DNA from: JAITWN01 sp034002745
Lineage (GTDB): Bacteria; Pseudomonadota; Gammaproteobacteria; SZUA-140
DNA length: 64,000 bases
Direction: 5' to 3'
Assembly (NCBI GenBank): GCA_034002745.1
Contig: JAVEZY010000002.1
Location: forward strand, 1 to 64,000
Positions 40,777 to 48,600 of this stretch are shown piece by piece. Below the pieces are notes generated by a model. The model saw nothing but the letters and a program-made list of their open reading frames with translations, was not told the DNA's origin and did not search any database. A program made the position numbers and the translations under genes. Numbering within the stretch: the stretch's first letter is position 1; each line of letters opens with the position of its first letter.

Positions 40777-40860
40777 AGAGGAAAGAGGGAAGGGGAAAGT
40801 AGATGCTCGCCCGCGGCGCGATGATCGGATTGCGCACCCGGAGCCTTTTCGCTTTCCTCT
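40777..40860. repeat. Purine/pyrimidine-armed element in a convergent gap (copy 2)
   Basis: AGAGGAAAG (40777-40785) and CTTTCCTCT (40852-40860) are 9-base inverted arms about 66 bases apart. The left side continues as a purine tract and the right as a pyrimidine tract up to the LysR stop. The interior holds GCGCACCCGGAGC, comparable with GCGCA and CCCGGGAGC of copy 1. Confidence 0.45.
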
Positions 40861-40876
40861 TGTTTCTGTTTCTCCC

Positions 40877-41761
40877 TCACATCGATTGAAAGTGAGCGCT
40901 CAGGTAATCGATGAAGCAGCGGATGGTGGGCGGCGTATGCCGGGTGCTGGCATACACCGCATGCACCGGGCTATCGACGGCGTATTCCTCGAGTACATAG
41001 ACCATGTCGCCGAGACCGAAAGCGAATTCGTAGAATGCGGGCAACCGGGCTATTCCGAGTCCGGCGAGAGCTGCCTGGTACAGGGGCGCGCCATTGTCCG
41101 CGCTGAGATTGCCATGCACCTGCACCGTATCACCGTCCTGCGGACCCGCGAACTCCCATTGATAGGGATCGCCGCTCTTGAAACGGTAGACCAGGCAATT
41201 GTGGGAAGCCAGATCGGCCGGGGACTTGGGCGTGCCGTGCCTGGCCAGGTAATCACGATGCGCATACAGGTGCATGCGGGCCGTGCCCAGGCGCTTGGCG
41301 CGCATTGATGAGTCCTTCATCTTGCCGACGCGAATCACCACGTCGTAGCCGCCCTCGATGATGTCCACGTAGCTGTCGCGCAGATCGAGAACGATCTGCA
41401 CATCGGGGTATTCCGCGAGAAAGCCGCCGATGATGGGCGGCAATACGAACTGGCCGAGCGTCACCGGCGCATTCAGACGCAGGGTTCCCTTGGGGCGACT
41501 ACGTATTTCGCCCACCACCGCCTGCGCCTCCTGCCAGACCGAGTCCATCTGCCGGCAGTACTCGTAGAACACTCGACCGGCGTCGGTCATCTCCACGCGC
41601 CGCGTGGTACGATTGATGAGTTGCACTCCCAGGCGCTGTTCCAGGCGCGCCATGCGCTTGCTCGCCAATGAGCGGGAAATCCCTTCGCTGACAGCCACGG
41701 CGCTGAAGCTCTTCAGCTCAACCAGCCGGGCGAACAGGAGCATGTCATCGATAGCGCTCAT
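40877..41761 (-). CDS. LysR-family transcriptional regulator
   Basis: A 294-residue regulator. The N-terminal winged helix-turn-helix covers residues 1-60 (FARLVELKSFSAVAVSEGISRSLASKRMARLEQRLG, shown here only by its ends FARLVELKSF and RLEQRLGVQLINR), followed by the LysR substrate-binding domain (LRLNAPVTLGQFVLPPIIGGFL onward). It resembles the large subgroup that regulates divergent oxidoreductase or transport genes. It diverges from the membrane protein gene at 41863, which may be its target. Its inducer is unknown. Confidence 0.92.
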   Translation of the reverse strand: MSAIDDMLLFARLVELKSFSAVAVSEGISRSLASKRMARLEQRLGVQLINRTTRRVEMTDAGRVFYEYCRQMDSVWQEAQAVVGEIRSRPKGTLRLNAPVTLGQFVLPPIIGGFLAEYPDVQIVLDLRDSYVDIIEGGYDVVIRVGKMKDSSMRAKRLGTARMHLYAHRDYLARHGTPKSPADLASHNCLVYRFKSGDPYQWEFAGPQDGDTVQVHGNLSADNGAPLYQAALAGLGIARLPAFYEFAFGLGDMVYVLEEYAVDSPVHAVYASTRHTPPTIRCFIDYLSAHFQSM

Positions 41762-41801
41762 TTATGCACCACCGGAAACAATGTTTTTCCATTATGCACG
41801 A

Positions 41802-41829
41802 TTGATACCGTCGAGATCCGCCTTATCAT
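41802..41829 (+). promoter_or_regulatory. Sigma-70-type promoter for the gene at 41863
   Basis: TTGATA (41802-41807), a 16-base spacer and TATCAT (41824-41829) each match the consensus at 5 of 6 positions. Upstream, the word TTATGCAC occurs twice (41762 and 41792 region) in direct orientation and could be a binding site for the divergent LysR regulator. Confidence 0.55.
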
Positions 41830-41862
41830 AGGTTTCATAACCTCAAGGAAGCGCGCTCGCAC

Positions 41863-42693
41863 ATGTTGGAACTGCTGGACGATCCCATTTTCCAGTCAGC
41901 CATTGCCCCATTTCTGATCGCACTCGCCGTCGGCCTGGTGCTGCGGACCGGGGCTGGTCTCGCCGGCGGCGTGGCATTCGCGCTCGCTGTCCTGGCCGCG
42001 GTATGGATGATCATGGGCCTGCAGTTCACGCCATTGAACAGCACACGCAAGCTGATTCTGGCGGGCGCTGGAGCGTTCGTGCTCGGCATGGTGCTGGAAT
42101 CGATATGGCGTCATCGCGACGGAAGATGGCTGCAGGCGATGCTCGGACTCGGAGCGGCGGCAGCGGCGCTGTGGCTCGTATGGCCACGCCTGGGGCGCCT
42201 GGAAGGAATGGAAGCGGGACTCACCGCCGTCCTGGCGGCAGCCTATGCCGGACTGCTGGTGCCACTGATGAACGGCCTGCAGCGCAGTCCACTGGCCCAG
42301 AGCGCAGCCGCGCTCGCGCTCGGCGTCGGCACCGCCATCAGCGCCGTGATCGGGGCATCCGCCTTGCTCGGTCAGCTCGGCGGCGCCATCGCGGCAGCGG
42401 CCGGTGCCATCGCGGTGCTGCTGGTGATCCGCGGTGAGTTCCGACTGGGCAGCGGCTTCGCACTGCCCATGTCGCTGCTCGCGGCCCTGATCGGTATTTC
42501 AGCGGTGGTCTATGCGCGCCTGCCCTGGTTCGCGCTCGTGCCGCTGCCATTGATTCCGCTCATGGCGCGTGTACCGGTTCCGGCGAGCCTGGGCCGCATC
42601 CCACGCGGGTTGCTACTTCTTGCCGCCACCATGCTTCCGGCCGCAGCAACCATTGCAACAGCCTGGTCCACCAACGGCGCGGCCGGCTATTGA
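41863..42693 (+). CDS. Unknown polytopic membrane protein
   Basis: A 276-residue, alanine- and leucine-rich protein with about nine hydrophobic segments and short polar loops; I do not recognise the family. A basic loop (RHRDGRW) lies near residue 85. It has a good promoter, an AAGGA ribosome site somewhat far from the ATG (about 13 bases), and is divergent from a LysR regulator. The YceI-like gene follows 47 bases after its stop, so the two could form a unit. No catalytic motif is evident. Confidence 0.75.
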   Translation: MLELLDDPIFQSAIAPFLIALAVGLVLRTGAGLAGGVAFALAVLAAVWMIMGLQFTPLNSTRKLILAGAGAFVLGMVLESIWRHRDGRWLQAMLGLGAAAAALWLVWPRLGRLEGMEAGLTAVLAAAYAGLLVPLMNGLQRSPLAQSAAALALGVGTAISAVIGASALLGQLGGAIAAAAGAIAVLLVIRGEFRLGSGFALPMSLLAALIGISAVVYARLPWFALVPLPLIPLMARVPVPASLGRIPRGLLLLAATMLPAAATIATAWSTNGAAGY

Positions 42694-42740
42694 AGTTTTT
42701 TCGTTCCACCCGTTTCGAAACCCAAGGCAAGGAGAAGCAC

Positions 42741-43310
42741 ATGCACAAGACCATATTGACCGCCACTATGGCGATCGCAATCGCTCCGCTGGCAGCCCAC
42801 AGTGCACCGGTGTCATACACCGTTGATCCATCGCATACCTATCCCTACTTCGAAATCGATCACATGGGCTATTCGATGATGAGAGGCCGCTTCAACAGCA
42901 CCGAGGGCCGCATCGTGCTCGACCGCGAAAAGAATACTGGCTCGGTCGAGATCACCATCGATGCGGAGTCCATCGACACCGCGCACAAGAAGCGTGACGA
43001 TCACCTGCGTTCACCGGACTTCCTCAATACCGGCGAATACCCCGAAATCACCTTCAAGTCGACACGGGTGGAGATCGATGGGGACGAAGCCACCGTGGAA
43101 GGCGATCTCACCATCGCCGGCGTCACCAGGAAGGTCACCCTGGACGTGGATCGCCTGCACTGTGCCGTCAACCCCATGAGCAAGAAGGAGCATTGTGGAT
43201 TCGATGCTTCTACCGAGATCAACCGTTCCGACTTCGGCGTCAGCTATATGGTGCCGGCCGTCGGTGACGAGATCGAGATCGAGATCGCCCTGGAAGCGGT
43301 CAAGGACTGA
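42741..43310 (+). CDS. YceI-family periplasmic protein
   Basis: A 189-residue protein with a signal peptide (about residues 1-21, ending AAHSA) and a YceI lipocalin-like beta-barrel. Motifs include YTVDPSHTYPYFEIDHMGYS at the start of the mature protein, RSPDFLNTGEYPEITFKS and GDLTIAGVTRKVTLDV. YceI barrels bind polyisoprenoid or amide ligands. Two cysteines (in DRLHCAV and KKEHCGF) could form a disulfide. I chose ATG 42741 because of the strong AAGGAGAAG ahead of it. Confidence 0.92.
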   Translation: MHKTILTATMAIAIAPLAAHSAPVSYTVDPSHTYPYFEIDHMGYSMMRGRFNSTEGRIVLDREKNTGSVEITIDAESIDTAHKKRDDHLRSPDFLNTGEYPEITFKSTRVEIDGDEATVEGDLTIAGVTRKVTLDVDRLHCAVNPMSKKEHCGFDASTEINRSDFGVSYMVPAVGDEIEIEIALEAVKD

Positions 43311-43320
43311 CGTGGATCAG

Positions 43321-43340
43321 CGGCGGCAGGGATGCCGCCG
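43321..43340 (+). other. Hairpin after the YceI gene
   Basis: CGGCGGCA and TGCCGCCG form a perfect 8-base stem with a GGGA loop, 10 bases after the stop codon. No U-run follows on the plus strand. It probably marks the 3' end of the YceI transcript. Confidence 0.4.
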
Positions 43341-43367
43341 TGAGAATGACGGAGCAGTAAGCAGTAA

Positions 43368-43457
43368 GGGGACTGTCCCCATTCCGTCTCTGAATATGGG
43401 GACTGTCCCGTAGTTGGGACTGTCCCCAATTCACATCCCATAGCAGCGACCGTCCCC
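43368..43457. repeat. Cluster of four GGGACTGTCCC-type palindromes
   Basis: Within 90 bases there are GGGGACTGTCCCC (43368-43380), GGGGACTGTCCCG (43398-43410), TGGGACTGTCCCC (43415-43427) and a decayed GCGACCGTCCCC (43446-43457), mostly followed by ATTCC or AATTC. Each is a near-perfect palindrome. They fill the gap between the YceI gene and the O-methyltransferase and look like a mobile or REP-like intergenic repeat family; no transposase is nearby. Confidence 0.75.
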
Positions 43458-43479
43458 ATTCCATCTGTCGAGGATCATC

Positions 43480-44142
43480 ATGAGCAAACGCACCTTGGGG
43501 CTGGACGAAGCACTGCATGATTACTTGTTGTCCGTCTCGCTGCGCGAAACACCGCTGCAGCGCGCGTTGCGCGAGGAAACGGACGGACTGGAGCGTGCGG
43601 CGATGCGCACGGCCGCCGAACAGGCGCAGTTTCTCGCGCTGATGATCCGTATCCTGGGCGCGCGGCGCGTAGTGGAGGTCGGTACCTTCACCGGCTATGG
43701 GACACTGACGATGGCACTGGCATTGCCGCCAGAGGGCCGCATCGTAGCCTGCGACACCAGCGAGCAGTGGACCTCGATCGCGCGCCGTTACTGGGCTGAA
43801 GCCGGTGTTGCCGACAGAATCGATCTCCGGCTCGCGCCGGCACTCGACACCCTGGAAGACCTGCTGGCGAGCGGAGCCAGCGATACCTTCGACTTCGCCT
43901 ACATCGATGCCGACAAAATCAACATGTCCGCCTATTTCGAGCAGTGCATGAGGCTGGTGCGGCCAGGCGGCGTCATCGCCGTGGACAACGTGCTCTGGGG
44001 CGGCAGCGTCGCGGATCCGGCCGACCTCAGCGAAGACACCAGCGCCATTCGCGCGTTCAACGACAAGCGGCGGGACGATCCCCGGATCGAGTTCAGCCTG
44101 CTGCCGATCGGCGACGGCCTGACGATTGCTCGGCGTCGCTGA
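43480..44142 (+). CDS. Class I SAM-dependent O-methyltransferase (caffeoyl-CoA type)
   Basis: A 220-residue cytoplasmic methyltransferase. The SAM site VVEVGTFTGYGTLTMALAL is near residue 65, followed by IVACDTSEQW, the metal-binding FAYIDADKINMSAYFE (DxD/DK pattern) and VIAVDNVLWGG with a second metal ligand. These are typical of divalent-metal O-methyltransferases acting on catechol-like substrates. The physiological substrate is unknown. GAGG lies 7 bases before the ATG. It converges on cheB with a 9-base gap. Confidence 0.9.
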   Translation: MSKRTLGLDEALHDYLLSVSLRETPLQRALREETDGLERAAMRTAAEQAQFLALMIRILGARRVVEVGTFTGYGTLTMALALPPEGRIVACDTSEQWTSIARRYWAEAGVADRIDLRLAPALDTLEDLLASGASDTFDFAYIDADKINMSAYFEQCMRLVRPGGVIAVDNVLWGGSVADPADLSEDTSAIRAFNDKRRDDPRIEFSLLPIGDGLTIARRR

Positions 44143-44151
44143 ACCGTCTGC

Positions 44152-45255
44152 TCAGCCGCTGCGGCCCGCCAACCTGCCATCTCCGCTGGCCGACAGACGC
44201 AGGATAGTCCCGGGTATCTCCAGAAGATCCAGCACCATGTCCGCTGCGCCCATCCGCACGGCTTCCCCCGGCATGCCCCAGACCACGCTGCTCTGTTCAT
44301 CCTGTGCGATGGTGGTCGCGCCGGTCCCCTGCATTTCCTTCAGACCGGCCGCGCCGTCGGATCCCATTCCGGTCAGCAGGACGCCGATGGCGTTGGGTCC
44401 GGCATTCTGCGCGACGGAGCGGAACATCACGTCCACGCTCGGTCGGTGCCGATTGACGGGCGGACCGTCGCTCAGGCGGCAGATATAGCGACTACCGTCA
44501 CGCACCAGCAGCAGGTGCCGATTCCCCGGCGCAATCAGCACATGGCCCGGCAGGATCTGCTGGCCATCCTGCGCCTCGGCGACAATCATCTGTGATTCGC
44601 GATTCATGCGGGCGGCAAACGGCCTGCTGAAGGCCTCCGGGATATGCTGTGAGATGACGATGCCCGGCGCATCGGCCGGCATGCGCAGTAGAATCTCCTT
44701 GATGGCTTCCGTGCCGCCGGTGGAAGCGCCGATCGCGATCAGCCGGTCGGTGGTGCGAAAATGACGCGGCGCTGCGACCTGCTTGATCACCGCATCCGCC
44801 GTATGCCTTTCGGCCACCTGCGGCATGGGGACCGGCGCGACGCGCGGCTGCGGCCGGATGCGCGCTGCAGTCTTCACTTTGGCGATGATTTCGTCGCGAT
44901 AATCTTCCAGCGTATGCGCAAGATCGAGCTTGGGTTTGGACACGAAATCGATCGCGCCCAGCTCCAGCGCCCTGAGCGTCACGTCGGCGCTGCGTTCGGT
45001 AAGCGAAGACACCATGACCACGGGCATGGGACGCAGTCGCATCAGGTTCGAAAGAAAGGTGACGCCGTCCATCTTGGGCATCTCCACGTCGAGCGTGAGG
45101 ACGTCGGGATTGAGCGCCTTAATCTTTTCCCGCGCGACATAGGGATCCTGGGCTGTGCCGACGACTTCTATCTCCGGATCCGAGGAAAGCATCCGGGCGA
45201 GCATCTGCCGCACGAGCGCCGAATCGTCGACGATCAGGACACGGACCTTTTTCAT
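44152..45255 (-). CDS. cheB: Chemotaxis protein-glutamate methylesterase CheB
   Basis: A 367-residue response-regulator enzyme that removes methyl groups from receptors and deamidates glutamines. The receiver has acidic residues at IVDD and phospho-acceptor D56 in LTLDVEMPKMDG; the C-terminal esterase domain shows IGASTGGTEAI (catalytic serine), SQHIPE (histidine) and LTGMGSDGAAGLKEM (aspartate). I chose ATG 45255 with GGAG upstream. It is the last gene of the chemotaxis cluster, after cheD. Confidence 0.96.
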   Translation of the reverse strand: MKKVRVLIVDDSALVRQMLARMLSSDPEIEVVGTAQDPYVAREKIKALNPDVLTLDVEMPKMDGVTFLSNLMRLRPMPVVMVSSLTERSADVTLRALELGAIDFVSKPKLDLAHTLEDYRDEIIAKVKTAARIRPQPRVAPVPMPQVAERHTADAVIKQVAAPRHFRTTDRLIAIGASTGGTEAIKEILLRMPADAPGIVISQHIPEAFSRPFAARMNRESQMIVAEAQDGQQILPGHVLIAPGNRHLLLVRDGSRYICRLSDGPPVNRHRPSVDVMFRSVAQNAGPNAIGVLLTGMGSDGAAGLKEMQGTGATTIAQDEQSSVVWGMPGEAVRMGAADMVLDLLEIPGTILRLSASGDGRLAGRSG

Positions 45256-45291
45256 CGTTACGTTCTCCAGAGCGTGGCGCCTCGCCACGAC

Positions 45292-45942
45292 TCAAAACAG
45301 GGTTACATCTCCCTCCACCGGCTTGCGGGCCAGGTTGTCCAGATAAGCCTTTTCACGCTCGACGATGGTATCGTTGCGCAAGCTGACGAGCTTCCTGACG
45401 AACGCCTTTCCGGTCGCCGGCAGATAGTAGACCTTGCGCGGATACATGCCGCCCAGATCCTCCGCCACCACCCGCAGTCCCTCGACTTCGATGTAGGAAC
45501 GAACGAAATCGATGTTCTTGCGTCCGATGTCGATCAGGTCCGCAAGGATCTTCCCTCCGCCGAAAACCTTGACCTCCAGGTTCTTCCTCACGCCGCCGTG
45601 CTTGATGATGTTGGTGATCAGTGATTCCATGGCATGGCTGCCGTAGCGGGTGGAGACACCGAGACCGCCGGTATCCCAGCTTCCTCCGCCACCGTTGTCC
45701 ATCGGCAACATGAAGTGGTTCATGCCGCCGATACCGCTTTCGCGATCGCGTATGCAGGCGGATACACACGAGCCGAGCACGGTGACCAGAAGTTCGTCGC
45801 TGCGCGTCACGTAGAACTCACCGGGGAGAATCTTCGCCGCGGCACAGCCATGCAGATCATCCCAGTAGCGGCTGATGTGCTCGAATCCCGGCAGCGCGGG
45901 ATGCCGCCGTTCCGCAGGCGTCGAAGCCCGAGGAAACTTCAT
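45292..45942 (-). CDS. cheD: Chemoreceptor glutamine deamidase CheD
   Basis: A 216-residue deamidase. It has the catalytic cysteine and histidine motifs (TVLGSCVSACIRD near residue 56 and GGMNHFMLP near 72) and the conserved threonine region later. It deamidates receptor glutamines and in some species aids CheC or CheR signalling. The ATG overlaps the cheR stop by four bases and the gene ends 36 bases before cheB, so all three adaptation enzymes are made together. Confidence 0.94.
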   Translation of the reverse strand: MKFPRASTPAERRHPALPGFEHISRYWDDLHGCAAAKILPGEFYVTRSDELLVTVLGSCVSACIRDRESGIGGMNHFMLPMDNGGGGSWDTGGLGVSTRYGSHAMESLITNIIKHGGVRKNLEVKVFGGGKILADLIDIGRKNIDFVRSYIEVEGLRVVAEDLGGMYPRKVYYLPATGKAFVRKLVSLRNDTIVEREKAYLDNLARKPVEGDVTLF

Positions 45943-46832
45943 GTCGCGGAGCTACCGGCGCCATCGATTCGCCTGTATATCGTGCGTCCGACCAGGGCAA
46001 AGCGGGTGGATACCTTGAACAGAGTTTCCGAATGACCGACAAACAGATGACCATCGGGGCGCAGAATGTCCGCATAGCGGTCGAACAGCATCTTCTGCGT
46101 CGGCTTGTCGAAATAGATGACGACATTGCGACAGAAAATGATGTCGAATGGCCCCTTCATGGGCCATGTCTCCATCAGATTGAGGCGGCGGAAGGTGATG
46201 AGCGAGCGCAGCTCATCACGCATGCGAATACGCCCTGCATTCTGCCCGGTTCCTTTGGCGACGAAACGTCGCCGCAATGACATGGGAATGTCCCCGGCGC
46301 GTTCCTCGGAATAGACACCGAGCCGTCCTCGCTCCAGAACATTGGTATCGATGTCCGTCGCCAGTATCTTCAGGTCCCAGTTTTCTCCCGCCGGAATGAC
46401 TTCGCGCAGCACCATGGCAATGGAATAGGGTTCCTCACCGGTGGAGCATCCCGCCGACCAGATGCGGATGCGGCGCGTGGCGGCATTACTGCGCATCAGT
46501 TCGGGCAGAACGGATTCCCGCAGGTGATCGAAGTGATACGACTCGCGGAAGAATGCCGTCAGGTTGGTGGTGATGGCGTTGACCAGCTCGTGGAGCTCCT
46601 CATCGTGCTCCTGCACGTAGGCGCAGTAGCGCGAGAAGGAATCCAGTCCGATCGCCCGCAAACGCTTCGCCAGACGCCCGTACACCAGCTCACGCTTGTG
46701 TTCCGCCAGCGCAATGCCTGTCTTCTCCATGACGATGCGACGAATGACGCTGAAATCGTCATCAGTGAACTTCAGGTCGCGCGACATTTGTCCAGCTGTG
46801 GTTCGCGCACGATTGCTCATCTGGGGCTGCAC
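45939..46832 (-). CDS. cheR: Chemotaxis receptor methyltransferase CheR
   Basis: A 297-residue SAM-dependent enzyme that methylates receptor glutamates. The N-terminal helical domain is followed by the methyltransferase core: ITTNLTAFFRESYHF near residue 85, the SAM motif IWSAGCSTGEEPYSIAM near 123, ILATDIDTNVLERG, and DIIFCRNVVIYFD near 228. Several in-frame ATGs (residues 1, 5 and 16) make the exact start uncertain. It lies 10 bases after the Aer-like receptor. Confidence 0.95.
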   Translation of the reverse strand: MQPQMSNRARTTAGQMSRDLKFTDDDFSVIRRIVMEKTGIALAEHKRELVYGRLAKRLRAIGLDSFSRYCAYVQEHDEELHELVNAITTNLTAFFRESYHFDHLRESVLPELMRSNAATRRIRIWSAGCSTGEEPYSIAMVLREVIPAGENWDLKILATDIDTNVLERGRLGVYSEERAGDIPMSLRRRFVAKGTGQNAGRIRMRDELRSLITFRRLNLMETWPMKGPFDIIFCRNVVIYFDKPTQKMLFDRYADILRPDGHLFVGHSETLFKVSTRFALVGRTIYRRIDGAGSSAT

Positions 46833-46842
46833 ATCGGCGTCC

Positions 46843-48510
46843 TCAGCGGCTGGCTACTGAACGCAGTTGCGCGCGCGACCCCTGGTGCCGGGCCGGCGTC
46901 GGTGCCGGCTCGGGCTCGGCCGCGAACCTGACCGGAGCCTGCGAGCGCACGCTGGGGCGCGCCGTCGTCGACGAGGAATTGCGGAAGAAGGTCATCATGT
47001 CTTCTAGCTCATAGGTTTCCATCGCCACGACCTGAGCGGCACGCGAAGCGTCCTCAACCAGGGCGGCATTCTGCTGGGTCACGCGGTCCATCTGCATGAC
47101 TGCGGTGTTGACCTGACCGATGCCCGACGACTGCTCGCGGCTGGCCGAGGCAATTTCCTGAACGATGCTCGTCACCTTTACCACGCCGTCGACGATCTCC
47201 ATCAGAGTGCGGCCCGAGGCGTTCACGAGGCGGGTACCATCCTCGACCTTGACCACCGTATCCTCGATGAGGTTCTTGATCTCCTTGGCAGAGGACGCGG
47301 AGCGCTGGGCCAGATTGCGCACCTCGCCCGCCACCACGGCAAAGCCGCGCCCCTGCTCTCCGGCGCGCGCCGCTTCGACCGCGGCGTTCAGCGCGAGCAG
47401 ATTGGTCTGGAACGCGATCTCGTCGATGACGGCGCTGATGTCGGCGATTCGCTTGCTGGCGGTGTTCACTTCGTCCATTGCGTTCACCGCGGTGGACACC
47501 ACTTGTCCTCCCTTTTCCGCAGCCACTCTGGTTTCTTCCATGAGACGCGCCGCCTGCATGGCGTTGTCGGCGTTTTCCTTCACGGTGCCGGTCAGCTCCT
47601 CCATACTCGATGCGGTTTCTTCGAGCGAGGATGCCTGCGCCTCGGTACGCTGGGAAAGGCTGGATAGGCCGGATGCAATGTTCGATCCGGCCTCGCTGAC
47701 AGCGGCTGCCTTGTCCGTCACATCGTTCACCACGGCATAGAGCGTGCCTTTCATGATGTCGAGCGCGTGCAGCAGCTCGCTGAGTTCGCCTTTGCCGCGC
47801 ACCTGCATGTCGACTCCGAGGTCGCCGGCCGCCAGCGCCTGGGAAACCCGCACAGCCTCATGCAGCGGCCTGACAATCAGTCCGCGCAGATGAAGAATCA
47901 TGCAACCCAGCATGACGGTGTTGATGATGCCGCCGACTGACGCCGGAAAGCCTGCCATCCACAGGCCGACACTGCTGACCATGAGAGCGGCAGCCCACAG
48001 GAACAGGCTTCCCTGCACGCCGGCATACCGGATCTTGTCGATCAGGCCGAGCGGACCACGTCTCATTACCCGGCCCGCTTCGAGACGCAGGTGATTTGCC
48101 TTGCCCTCGCGCATGCGGGTGTAGAGCCGCTCCGCAGCTTCCACCTGGTCCCGCGCTGGCCTGGTCCTGAGCGACAGGTAGCCGGTCACGACGCCGCCTT
48201 CCAGGATGGGGCTGACATTGGCCTCGACCCAGTAGTGGTCGCCGTTCTTGCAGCGGTTCTTCACCAGGGCACGCCACGGCCTGCCGGCCTTGATCGTATT
48301 CCACAGATCGGCGTATGCCGCCTCCGGCATGTCCGGATGACGGACGATGTTGTGAGCCTTCCCCATCAACTCATCGACGGTAAACCCGCTGATATCGATG
48401 AACGCGCGATTGACGTAAGTGATGCGACCCTTGAGATCGGTCTTGGAAATGATGCGGTCACCTTCATTGAAGTACCGCTCGACGTTCGTCACCGGTCCAT
48501 TGTTACGCAA
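46843..48510 (-). CDS. Aer-like chemoreceptor with N-terminal PAS domain
   Basis: A 555-residue methyl-accepting protein. I chose TTG 48510: it is preceded by GGAGGAG at 8 bases and gives MRNNGPVTNVERYF, the N terminus of energy-taxis receptor Aer. A PAS domain (residues 15-120, ITYVNRAFIDISGF, HNIVRHPDMPEAAYADLW) would bind FAD and sense redox; two helices form a membrane hairpin near 160-210; a HAMP-like segment and the cytoplasmic signalling domain (EIAFQTNLLALNAAVEAARA near 375) follow. There is no C-terminal tether. It belongs to the che cluster. Confidence 0.92.
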   Translation of the reverse strand: MRNNGPVTNVERYFNEGDRIISKTDLKGRITYVNRAFIDISGFTVDELMGKAHNIVRHPDMPEAAYADLWNTIKAGRPWRALVKNRCKNGDHYWVEANVSPILEGGVVTGYLSLRTRPARDQVEAAERLYTRMREGKANHLRLEAGRVMRRGPLGLIDKIRYAGVQGSLFLWAAALMVSSVGLWMAGFPASVGGIINTVMLGCMILHLRGLIVRPLHEAVRVSQALAAGDLGVDMQVRGKGELSELLHALDIMKGTLYAVVNDVTDKAAAVSEAGSNIASGLSSLSQRTEAQASSLEETASSMEELTGTVKENADNAMQAARLMEETRVAAEKGGQVVSTAVNAMDEVNTASKRIADISAVIDEIAFQTNLLALNAAVEAARAGEQGRGFAVVAGEVRNLAQRSASSAKEIKNLIEDTVVKVEDGTRLVNASGRTLMEIVDGVVKVTSIVQEIASASREQSSGIGQVNTAVMQMDRVTQQNAALVEDASRAAQVVAMETYELEDMMTFFRNSSSTTARPSVRSQAPVRFAAEPEPAPTPARHQGSRAQLRSVASR

Positions 48511-48600
48511 AGCTCTTCTCCTCCGCACAAGCCAGCATGTCTACGCACGCTCGCAATTTATGTCGTCACGGAGATGCCGTATCACCGCGCATCTCGCCCG

